Below, one piece after another: positions 44,887 through 52,799 of a DNA stretch of 64,000 nucleotides. The notes under the pieces are model-generated. The model was given only the letters and a program-made list of their open reading frames with translations. It did no database searches and was not told the DNA's origin. Within the stretch, counting starts at the first letter, position 1. Every line of letters starts with the position of its first letter. Source of the stretch: JALHFZ01 sp963674625 (GTDB lineage: Bacteria; Synergistota; Synergistia; Synergistales; Aminobacteriaceae); assembly GCA_963674625.2 (NCBI GenBank), contig CAXXXO010000003.1, positions 186,001-250,000 on the forward strand. Direction: 5' to 3'. A program made the position numbers and the translations under genes.

Positions 44887-45897
44887 TTGATACCCAAATC
44901 GAAAGCAGCTCTTGAAGACGCGCTTAATCTCGCTAATGAAGCATTGACCAACCTGGAACTGATTAAAACTTCATTGACGGCTGTAGCCCTCAAGGCCAGC
45001 CGATTAGCCCGCCTTCTGAATGATCCAGAGAGACAAAGAATATTCCAGATGGAGGCGTCTGGCTACCCTCATCCTCCTGATGGTTACCCTCCTGAAATCT
45101 GGAAGATCCTTCATGTAGTTGGACGCATAACCCAAGAAAAGGAATCCAAGACAGGTGAAGTTAAAACATACGCTTATTGGTCAAGCATTGAGGAACTTGA
45201 ACAAACAATAGAAATGAACAAAGCTCGATTGACTGCCGCTGCTGATCCGGATGTATCAGTGTCTTCTTCCAATCCGAACCAATTCATATACAATCCAATT
45301 GGTAATAAATTCGAGCGGGATGCAATTCAGAAAAACCTATTACTTGCAATAGAAAGGCTTTCTCAAAGGCGCGCGTTTCTTCATGCGTACTTGGCAGACA
45401 CGTATGTCGAGCTAAAGTATTCAACCTTAAGTGAAGACGTATTTTCGAGGCTTCGTCAAGCAGTTGACAGCAAAATATCCGAGAAAGTTTTACCAGCTGT
45501 TCACAAACTGACCGCAGTATATGAAAATTTGGCTTCAGAGAACCCAGAGAATTGGGCTAATGCTGTACATAGTTGCAGACGATTATTGCAGGATCTTGCT
45601 GATACCGTTTTTCCGCCTACCGAGCCAATCATAAAAACAATCAACAGCAAAGCAAAAACTATTTCTATGGGAAAAAACAATTACATTAATCGATTAATTG
45701 CCTATATCGAGTCCAAATCAGCGTCTAAAAGATTTCAGGACATAGTTGGATCGAATCTCTCTTTCGTTGGTGACCGGTTAGATGCCGTATTCCAATCCGT
45801 TCAAAAAGGCTCTCACTCAGAGATTGTGGATCGCATGGAGGCGGATCGTTATGTAGTTTATACTTATCTTTTGGTGGGGGATATCTTGTCACTTTGA
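44887..45897 (+). CDS. AbiTii-domain protein, candidate abortive-infection gene
   Basis: A 336-residue protein whose first roughly 190 residues resemble the AbiTii domain, a helical N-terminal module of abortive-infection-linked proteins (ALEDALNLANEALTNLELIK, SRLARLLNDPERQRIFQMEASGY). The C-terminal half is helical and unassigned. Start TTG at 44887 follows AGGTAGGGG. Its base composition is much more A+T-rich than the core genome. An attC-like site follows 75 bases after the stop, so it can be read as a gene cassette. The 240 bases upstream are A+T-rich and hold no gene. Confidence 0.68.
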   Translation: MIPKSKAALEDALNLANEALTNLELIKTSLTAVALKASRLARLLNDPERQRIFQMEASGYPHPPDGYPPEIWKILHVVGRITQEKESKTGEVKTYAYWSSIEELEQTIEMNKARLTAAADPDVSVSSSNPNQFIYNPIGNKFERDAIQKNLLLAIERLSQRRAFLHAYLADTYVELKYSTLSEDVFSRLRQAVDSKISEKVLPAVHKLTAVYENLASENPENWANAVHSCRRLLQDLADTVFPPTEPIIKTINSKAKTISMGKNNYINRLIAYIESKSASKRFQDIVGSNLSFVGDRLDAVFQSVQKGSHSEIVDRMEADRYVVYTYLLVGDILSL

Positions 45898-45971
45898 ATC
45901 AGATTAGATAATTATCCGCAAATTTATGAAAATGGCTTAAAGTCATCAAAATTACATAGCGTGAGTGAAAA

Positions 45972-46032
45972 CACACAACCATCTCTTCCAGCGGACCGCA
46001 AAAAACTGCGGGTGCTGAAGAGCACGTTAGCA
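45972..46032 (+). repeat. attC-like site 1
   Basis: An imperfect hairpin: CTCTTCCAGC, then CCGCA-AAAAAC-TGCGG inside, then GCTGAAGAG, ending in CACGTTAGCA. The GTTAGC end is like the integron R' core. Its body matches the second site at 46724 over nearly 50 bases, including GGAC(C/A)GCAAAAAA. The 5' R'' core is degenerate (ACACAAC). Confidence 0.65.
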
Positions 46033-46045
46033 GGAGGATAAAATA

Positions 46046-46720
46046 ATGCTCAAGGAAAAGTATTATGAAAAAAGATGGTATGATGGCGAGCAAGAATTTA
46101 CTTGTGGAAAATGTGACATGAAAATTTATGACTATCTATTTGATGATGAAGATCCATCAAATTGGCATACACTAGCCGGAATATTTTTTTCGAAACAGCA
46201 ACCTCCTGTGTGCCCTCAATGCAATCAGTATATGAGCTGGACTGGGTATACCGGGGACACAAAAGGCAAAGAAACCGTTGCCGGGTCAATACTCTCCTTA
46301 ATAAATAATCAACATTATATGTCAGCATGCATTATTTTTTCTTCTGCAACAGAATATCAATTAAATTCTTTATTGTGGTCTGCTTTAGTGGATGCGGGCC
46401 TTGATAAGGAAAACGCAACTCAATATGCTGACGGCAAACTCTCAAATGGCGAGATTGTCCGAATATTACGTATCATCTTGTCAAGGAAATTGAAAACTAT
46501 AGTTCTTCCTGCACGAAATAATATAGTCCATGGGAGAGAATTCGGTAATGATAAAGCCTATTTTATCTCCAAACTACATGAAATGAAAACAGAAGTTGCC
46601 AAATGGGTTGATTCTTTTCAGCATAACCCTGCTGAAATTAACCAGCCTGAATTAAATAGGTGGTTTCTTTATATGCGACACTGGCTAATGTGGTGTGATC
46701 AACACTTTCCACAAATATAA
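46046..46720 (+). CDS. Zinc-ribbon and HEPN-like protein (candidate RNase effector)
   Basis: A 224-residue protein. Residues 1-65 hold two CxxC pairs (C20/C23 and C56/C59) that look like a zinc ribbon. The rest is helical with RNNIVH at residues 157-162, an Rx4H motif as in HEPN ribonucleases of toxin and defence systems. ATG at 46046 has AGGAGG upstream. The gene lies exactly between two attC-like sites and is A+T-rich, as expected for an integron cassette. The catalytic role is inferred from the motif only; HEPN proteins can also be non-catalytic. Confidence 0.7.
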   Translation: MLKEKYYEKRWYDGEQEFTCGKCDMKIYDYLFDDEDPSNWHTLAGIFFSKQQPPVCPQCNQYMSWTGYTGDTKGKETVAGSILSLINNQHYMSACIIFSSATEYQLNSLLWSALVDAGLDKENATQYADGKLSNGEIVRILRIILSRKLKTIVLPARNNIVHGREFGNDKAYFISKLHEMKTEVAKWVDSFQHNPAEINQPELNRWFLYMRHWLMWCDQHFPQI

Positions 46721-46723
46721 TCT

Positions 46724-46782
46724 GCTAACACGCTTTTCAGCGGACAGCAAAAAAACCGCGGCCGCTGAAAAGCATGTTAGGG
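46724..46782 (+). repeat. attC-like site 2
   Basis: Begins 4 bases after the HEPN stop codon. GCTAACA and TGTTAG(GG) bound the site; 12-base arms GCTTTTCAGCGG / CCGCTGAAAAGC enclose an 18-base A-rich loop. No T-run follows, which argues against a terminator. It is related base by base to the site at 45972. Confidence 0.7.
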
Positions 46783-46894
46783 CGCACAGCGGGAGATGGT
46801 CGACTGGTAATAGAGTCTGAACAAATCCGATTGCGACTGTCCTGGACGACGAACACGAAAAAGATGAGCTTCCCCTGAAAAGCTGGACACAGAA

Positions 46895-47767
46895 TCATGC
46901 CTGCAATCTTTCTTTTTCATAGCTTTCCGGCGTTTTATAACCCAGTCCTGAATGAAGACACTTTCGATTGTAAAATATCTCTATATACCTGAAGATATCC
47001 GACTTCGCCTCTTCCCTCGTACTGTATTTTTTCCTGGCGTAGACACACTCCGTTTTTAACGTCCCGAAGAAGCTTTCCATTGGCGCATTGTCCCAGCAAT
47101 TCCCTTTTCTGCTCATGGAGCCTATGATCCCATTTGCCCAGAGTTTCTGCTGATAGTCATGGCTCGTATACTGCCGACCTCTGTCTGAATGAAGGATCAA
47201 TCCCGGAGGCGGATTTCTCTTTTCTATTGCCCGCGAGAGCGCTTTCGATACCAATGCCGTATTGATCCGTTCACTTACCGACCATCCCACGATGCTTCTG
47301 GAGGAGAGATCCATTATTGCCGCTACGTAAAGCCACCCTTCTTCCGTGGCGCAGTAGGTGATATCAGATACCCATTTCCGATTCGGCTCCCAGACTGCAA
47401 AATTGCGATTCAATCTATTCGGCAATACCGGATTGCCGTGCTCTGAATCTGTGGTACGAGTCCATTTGCGCCGCTTTTGCCCCCTGATGCCTTCTTCCCT
47501 CATAATCCGTTCCAGACGGTGTTTACCACACAGTTTCCCTTCATTTTGCAATGCTCGAAAGATCCTCGGGCTCCCGTAGGTTTTACGGCTGTCCTCGTGA
47601 ATTCTCCCGATTGCCTTCACGAGGTCCCTTCGCTCTCTGGTTTTTTTCTCCCTCTCGGGAGATCTCTTTCCCCACGCATAAAAACCACTTCGAGATATTT
47701 TCAGTACCAGGCACATCTCCTCAACGGGGGCACTCCCCCCGATATCCCGCAATACCTCGTACTTCAA
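46895..47767 (-). CDS. IS3-family transposase OrfB (DDE integrase core)
   Basis: A 290-residue rve-fold transposase. The catalytic acidic triad can be placed at WVSDITYCA, LHSDRGRQYTS and MESFFGTLKTE. It overlaps orfA in the -1 frame. The only start near its 5' end is a TTG inside the orfA stop region, so the product is probably made mainly by frameshifting at the T7/A7 tract at 47803-47809 to give an OrfAB fusion. Confidence 0.92.
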   Translation of the reverse strand: MKYEVLRDIGGSAPVEEMCLVLKISRSGFYAWGKRSPEREKKTRERRDLVKAIGRIHEDSRKTYGSPRIFRALQNEGKLCGKHRLERIMREEGIRGQKRRKWTRTTDSEHGNPVLPNRLNRNFAVWEPNRKWVSDITYCATEEGWLYVAAIMDLSSRSIVGWSVSERINTALVSKALSRAIEKRNPPPGLILHSDRGRQYTSHDYQQKLWANGIIGSMSRKGNCWDNAPMESFFGTLKTECVYARKKYSTREEAKSDIFRYIEIFYNRKCLHSGLGYKTPESYEKERLQA

Positions 47768-48075
47768 TGATTCTGGGGTTCTTTCGAGAAGATGGCCAAT
47801 GCTTTTTTTAAGATGTCACGCTCCCGCTTCGTGGTCGCAAGCTCTTCGCGCAGCGCTTTGAGCTCTTCTTCCCCGGTGAGCGTTTTCCCGCCCGAGGCTG
47901 CAAAAGCCACTGCTCCGATAAGTCGTTTTTCTTTCCGCCTCCAAGCATAAATGATGTCAGGAGTTATTCCCAGGTCATGGGCAACTTCAATTGCGGATCT
48001 CCCTTCAGCCACAAGCCGCAATACTTCCTGCTTGAATTCAGGGTCGTACTTTCTCTGTTTTTTCCCTTGTTCCAT
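47764..48075 (-). CDS. IS3-family OrfA (HTH protein)
   Basis: A 103-residue protein with a helix-turn-helix (YDPEFKQEVLRLVAEGRSAIEVAHDLGI) and a C-terminal leucine-zipper-like helix (EELKALREELATTKRERDILKKAL). The coding strand contains TTAAAAAAAGC near its end, a typical -1 slippery tract. ATG at 48075 is used; the frame continues upstream past the usual OrfA start. Confidence 0.88.
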   Translation of the reverse strand: MEQGKKQRKYDPEFKQEVLRLVAEGRSAIEVAHDLGITPDIIYAWRRKEKRLIGAVAFAASGGKTLTGEEELKALREELATTKRERDILKKALAIFSKEPQNH

Positions 48076-48384
48076 AAAAGGCACCTCCAGTGAGATCGAT
48101 CTCATTGTCAGGCCCTTTTCTGTGTCCGTCAAATCCGGGGAAGGTCAGTCTGCCCATGACGTCCAGGCCCTACATAGCGCCCAAGAGCGCCCCACAGGTG
48201 GATACATTGCTGTCGGTGTCTCTATCCACCCCGCATTTTCTCCTTTGTCATCTATAAGTTTTCCTCTGTTCTCACGGGACTATCCTCAGCATCTTTTCAC
48301 TGAACGTGTCTTTCTTTCCCTGCTGGGAAAAACTATGCTTTCCCTTGAACTACTCTTCTATTTTGTGTCAGTAACAATAATTCA

Positions 48385-50391
48385 TCAAAGTGCTGCCTTT
48401 GCTCGAGTGTAGGTAATTGTCGTCGCCTTGCATTTGCGTTTCGTTTGATCCGTGAATCCCAGGGTGAATTTGTCATCCGGTTTTTGGAAAATATCCAGAC
48501 CGCGCCCCAAGATTATTCTCCACCCGGTATCCGATTCTATCCAACGATCATGGATGTTGTCCGCTAAGACATAATCGAATTTGATATGACTCTCGCTTAG
48601 CCCCTTCTTCAATTCGTTGAGTTTGCTTTTCAGTTCAGTTTCCAGGAAAGAATCACATGTCGTCACAAGATCTAGTTTCAGAGTTTCTTCCGATGTGTCC
48701 AAGATCTCGCAAAAAGACATAAGGTTGTAGATTTGATACTGGAGGCGGATGTACGGATCACACACCTTGATTGATCTTGCACCTATGAGATAAGGAAGGA
48801 AGAGTCTTTCATACGAGATGCCCCTTTGCCCCTCAACCAGGTCCAGGGTCTTCTCTTCAGGACTTCGATCAGGTGATAGGGGATCGACTTTCTGCGATCC
48901 CTGATCGAATTCAGGCTTTTCATCCGGATGGGACAACTGAAACTCATCAGGACTCTTGCTCTTGATCGTCACCCACTTGAACTCCTGGTCGATCTTTGAT
49001 AACTCATCACGAATTTGCTGCCGCATCCGAACCGCAGGATTCACACAGTATGAAATGAACTCTTCTTCGTTCAGTTCAAGGTTGGGGAAAAGCAGCTTCA
49101 AATATCCTTCGGCTAACCGGGCGATAGCTTTGTTGTCACGCATATCGTCACATTGCGGCAGGTGCAAACTTTGCGATACATAGTCCGCGTACCGCAGATC
49201 GACACGCAGTTCATGCAACACTTCGCTAAAGAAATCTCCCTTGAATCCGAGCGTTTTTGAGGGTGTGTTTCTGGATACACGCGGCATAAACCACCCCTCA
49301 ATCAATCCATGGATTCGATCGATAAAAGCCGATTCCTGAAGGGCGGTCGGCAGTTCCTTAAATATCCCGTCGCTTTCATAAAGCGGCAACCGGTTGTTAC
49401 CCAGCGTGATATTGCCGAGCATTACAAAACCAGATTCTGACGTTCCAAGGTCTCCGGTTGCTCTGCGATATCTACCGCTCTCAAGATACATCTTGAGAGC
49501 GGCAATGGCCTCGCCGGATGAGTCGGTGTGAATTTTTTGGATTTCATCAATGACAACGACGTCATAGCGCGGGATCAACCCAATTTGCTTTGTGTTGCTG
49601 TTGAAAAACAAAGCAGGTGCCGAAAGTTTTCCGCCTGGTATCACGGCTGCATACCGACTGATATTATCGAACACAAACGACTTACCAGTACCTTTCGGTG
49701 CCAGTTCTGTAATGTTAACCCTCGGCTCAACCAAGGGGATAATTCTGCTGAGAAGTAAGAGCTTCTGCGACAATCGGTGAACGTCGGGATTGAATTGACA
49801 ACTTGATACAAGTAGGTCTATCCACTCGTCTTTATCGAAGTGTTTACGCGAATCACGGAAATAATCTAAGTCAATCCCTGGGGTCTGGAATGCCTTGAAA
49901 TCGACCATCCATACTTGGCCTTTTTTCACGTCCTCGCCGTCAGGGGGCACATATCTTAATGTCCCCAAACCCCACATCCCCGTTTTTAAAAGCATGGGAT
50001 TATCGTCAATGATGTTCTTTTGCACTATCCCGTTGTTGATATCCAACAATGGAATGCTCAGATCGTGCGTGTGACGCTCCAGGTTCACACTAACCCTAAA
50101 GTCATCCAGTATGCAGACCTCTTCCTGCTCCATAAGGCGATTTAGTATCATATTTTTATCCGCTTTTTGCGGCAGATATTTTGAGATTGTGTTGATGATC
50201 TCAGTTCTGCCATCATCAGTAAGTTCATCTCCGTCCATGAACTGGCTGATAATCCATTCGCCTACGTAGACTGGAATCGCTCGGGCACCGAATCCAGCCT
50301 TTCCCATGAGACCTTTATTGATAACGACCTCGCCGTAATAATCTTTTGCTTTACGTTCAAATGACATCATGTTTTTCCTTGCCTCCATCAA
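48385..50391 (-). CDS. brxL: BrxL-like AAA+ protein with C-terminal MIT_C-like domain
   Basis: A 668-residue protein. The N-terminal region (about 1-220) matches the BrxL family; the AAA+ core has Walker A PKGTGKSF (232-239) and Walker B VVVIDEIQK (DE at 282-283). From about residue 524 a different domain follows, with SYERLFLPYL, DPYIRLQYQIYNLMSF and GWRIILGRGLD, closely resembling the phospholipase-D-like MIT_C domain at the C-terminus of eukaryotic MITD1. The Lon-type protease domain of other BrxL forms is not seen. Last gene of the BREX operon; its start overlaps pglZ by 4 bases. Confidence 0.85.
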   Translation of the reverse strand: MMEARKNMMSFERKAKDYYGEVVINKGLMGKAGFGARAIPVYVGEWIISQFMDGDELTDDGRTEIINTISKYLPQKADKNMILNRLMEQEEVCILDDFRVSVNLERHTHDLSIPLLDINNGIVQKNIIDDNPMLLKTGMWGLGTLRYVPPDGEDVKKGQVWMVDFKAFQTPGIDLDYFRDSRKHFDKDEWIDLLVSSCQFNPDVHRLSQKLLLLSRIIPLVEPRVNITELAPKGTGKSFVFDNISRYAAVIPGGKLSAPALFFNSNTKQIGLIPRYDVVVIDEIQKIHTDSSGEAIAALKMYLESGRYRRATGDLGTSESGFVMLGNITLGNNRLPLYESDGIFKELPTALQESAFIDRIHGLIEGWFMPRVSRNTPSKTLGFKGDFFSEVLHELRVDLRYADYVSQSLHLPQCDDMRDNKAIARLAEGYLKLLFPNLELNEEEFISYCVNPAVRMRQQIRDELSKIDQEFKWVTIKSKSPDEFQLSHPDEKPEFDQGSQKVDPLSPDRSPEEKTLDLVEGQRGISYERLFLPYLIGARSIKVCDPYIRLQYQIYNLMSFCEILDTSEETLKLDLVTTCDSFLETELKSKLNELKKGLSESHIKFDYVLADNIHDRWIESDTGWRIILGRGLDIFQKPDDKFTLGFTDQTKRKCKATTITYTRAKAAL

Positions 50392-52799
50392 AGATCTCTC
50401 AAACTGAACCCGCCCGTCATGGCTGACTTGAATTCACATTCAAGCGAGAGGGATAGAGTGTGCTGTTCACCGGACACTTCATATGCGATCTCGATTTCCA
50501 GACTCCTTTCCCCCAAAGCCGTTTTCTCGAAATAGCAACTCATTTTGAGGGTATTCACACTTCCAGCCGGTACTACCCCAACTTCACAGTCCTTGAGGTC
50601 AGTTTCAGGGGACGTTACACTGGCTCGGAGAATATTGATGTCAATTGCGTTCGGGTTCTGTATCTCTACCTTCAGGCATTCGACTCGTTGGATATAGAAT
50701 TTGGCTCTACCCGTTTCATTTATCAAATTCAGGTCAAGAAAACGCGCAGCAGGTTTTTTCCTGGCAACCTTTACCAGTTTGTATATAGCTGTCGGAACGA
50801 TAACCTCTTCCGGGGTACCGCCCCCATGCAGATAACCTTTTGCTCTGCCGGATCGGCGAACGGTATTGTGCCCTTTAGGTAAGAAAAAGGTTTTATCATC
50901 CGACACAAAAGGCTGCTTGAATCTATGCCCCAAAATCCACAGATTGTCCGGAATACCATCCACCTGTTTGGGATCTGTCGTTGCAAACCGATGCTTCTCG
51001 TCCGGAAACAGCTTATTGACGACAGAAGAATTGAAAGAATGTTTTTCCTCTTCAAGAATGCGGCAAGCACCGTGATCCGTAACGACATAAACACTGAAAT
51101 GCTCCTTTGGTCCGACCCATTCTTTTGCCAGCCTGGTTACAGACTCTGCCATACGGGTAAAGAGACGACGCAATTCCTCATCATACGATGTGTTTTGTGA
51201 TTCCACGTCGGAGTGAAGCAACTCATCTCCATCTACGAAATTCAGAAGGACGATGGCAGCCCCCTCTGGAACCACCATCTCCGACATCGCTTTAAGGTTG
51301 CTCAGATATACGACCTGTTGGTTGTTCCAGTCGGCCTTTGCACGCGCCTTGAGAATGGCATCATAACTACTTATATTATTCTGCCAATCTCCACTCAGAA
51401 GAACAGGTTTGTTATATTCGGTAATAGTCGGCAGCGCTGCAAAACGATAGTGTAAATCATGCCGGCTCAACCCAACGTTTCGAAGCGCGTCGTCGAGTAG
51501 GCTCACGAATTCCAAAGGAAGACAATCGATAAGGAGAATGATGGATAATTCGTCTCCCGCCCCACTCGTTGATAGGGCCTCCAAGCAGTGAATCAGGCTT
51601 AGATTTGAATCTTTATGGATGGACACATATTCTTTGATAAACCATTCTGAAAAACGTATTACTGTTTTCTCTAAGCCCTCGTCAAAATAACTGTTATGTA
51701 TTTGCCAAGCGCGGTATGGAACATATTCTTCCGTTGTCCATCGAATCCACTCAGCGCTGCTCCATTCTTCTTCCGGCCTGAGCAGGGCTGGGCGGCTGGG
51801 CATAATACTGTAACGAAGGGAATTCAGTCTGTTTTCACTCACACCGGGACAAGACCTGAACTTGGCCTGGACCTTTTGAACGTCCTCTTTAGTTGGAGAA
51901 AATAAATTGCCTTTGAGAAGATTTGAAACAAAATTATATTCTTGGAAGAGCTTTCCGGAAGTCCATCCCACGACTCTCTGAAACTCGTCACTTGAAGTTA
52001 CTTGTTCTCGTATTTCTTCAAAAAACAATTCAACCTGCGTCAGTATTTGCTCCCTGGCCGTCGGTTCCAGGGGCAAATCATAAACTGCCTCAGTGGGTAC
52101 CTTCCTCACGAATCGAACCTGTTCTGGAGCCAACACATATTCCAGGAGTTTCTCAGGGTAGCCGTGGAGCCCAGCCCATAAGCTCAGCCACTGCCAGGTT
52201 TTATTTGTATCTTCGCAAAGCCGTGTACAGATATCCTTCACCCATGCTTCATTACTGCCCGCTGCCCACTCTTTGCATTTAGTTTCCAAACAGCGATGCA
52301 GTACAGGATATTGCTTGAATGCAGCTTTTGCGTCGGCATTAACGAGCGCTTTGATCAAATTAACGAGATCTGCCGCATTGAGCATATCAGACTGAAATGC
52401 AGAGCCAAGGAGATGCATCAGTAAACGATTTGTGAAATTCATCCGTTCTTTCTGAGGATCAACTCCTAATTCCAACAAACTCTGTTCGAGAATATCTGTA
52501 TCGGTCAGCCAATCAGGCACCTGCACATTCCACTGTTCAGCCAATACCAGGCGGGCAGTCATCTTTTTGGAACTGCACGGACAATCAATCTGTTTGGTGA
52601 AATCCCCTAACCAAGCAAAGTGGTTTTTTGTACGCACCCACAATTTCAGGCTGCGACCCGATGAGCCTCCGGGTGATAACTCCCGACATACACGCACATA
52701 ATCCTCATCGTGCTCAACCAAAAAGGCATCATCAGACGGAATGTAAACCAGATCTCCGATATAGCTGACTGATATCTGTTTTTTATCTTCCACAGTCAC
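50388..52799 (-). CDS. pglZ: BREX phosphatase-like protein PglZ
   Basis: An 803-residue protein whose central part is an alkaline-phosphatase-like PglZ domain: IILLIDCLPLEFV (Asp425 as metal ligand), PTITEYNKPVLLSG (about 457-470), VDGDELLHSD and VVTDHGACR (TDHG at 574-577). The N-terminal 400 residues are helical. The C-terminal 150 residues look beta-rich. PglZ is the one protein shared by all BREX types. It overlaps brxC and brxL by 4 bases each. Confidence 0.92.
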   Translation of the reverse strand: MTVEDKKQISVSYIGDLVYIPSDDAFLVEHDEDYVRVCRELSPGGSSGRSLKLWVRTKNHFAWLGDFTKQIDCPCSSKKMTARLVLAEQWNVQVPDWLTDTDILEQSLLELGVDPQKERMNFTNRLLMHLLGSAFQSDMLNAADLVNLIKALVNADAKAAFKQYPVLHRCLETKCKEWAAGSNEAWVKDICTRLCEDTNKTWQWLSLWAGLHGYPEKLLEYVLAPEQVRFVRKVPTEAVYDLPLEPTAREQILTQVELFFEEIREQVTSSDEFQRVVGWTSGKLFQEYNFVSNLLKGNLFSPTKEDVQKVQAKFRSCPGVSENRLNSLRYSIMPSRPALLRPEEEWSSAEWIRWTTEEYVPYRAWQIHNSYFDEGLEKTVIRFSEWFIKEYVSIHKDSNLSLIHCLEALSTSGAGDELSIILLIDCLPLEFVSLLDDALRNVGLSRHDLHYRFAALPTITEYNKPVLLSGDWQNNISSYDAILKARAKADWNNQQVVYLSNLKAMSEMVVPEGAAIVLLNFVDGDELLHSDVESQNTSYDEELRRLFTRMAESVTRLAKEWVGPKEHFSVYVVTDHGACRILEEEKHSFNSSVVNKLFPDEKHRFATTDPKQVDGIPDNLWILGHRFKQPFVSDDKTFFLPKGHNTVRRSGRAKGYLHGGGTPEEVIVPTAIYKLVKVARKKPAARFLDLNLINETGRAKFYIQRVECLKVEIQNPNAIDINILRASVTSPETDLKDCEVGVVPAGSVNTLKMSCYFEKTALGERSLEIEIAYEVSGEQHTLSLSLECEFKSAMTGGFSLRDL

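Larger units (their letters stand above)
46865..48147 (-). mobile_element. IS3-family insertion sequence
   Basis: About 1,283 bases bounded by imperfect inverted ends that read TGA(G/C)CTTCCCC from outside, with GGACACAGAA 15 bases further in at both ends. It holds orfA and orfB on the minus strand in the standard overlapping arrangement. No matching 3- or 4-base target duplication is visible at the two ends, so one side may have been rearranged after insertion. It lies 82 bases beyond attC-like site 2 and 237 bases from brxL. Confidence 0.85.

Noticed and set aside
46724..46782. Hairpin after the HEPN gene as a rho-independent terminator
   Set aside because: No T-run follows on either strand, and a related hairpin with the same GTTAG end precedes the gene.
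48148..48384. A gene or second cassette between the IS and brxL
   Set aside because: Frames here are short, have no good ribosome-binding site and show no recognisable product; no attC-like end was seen.
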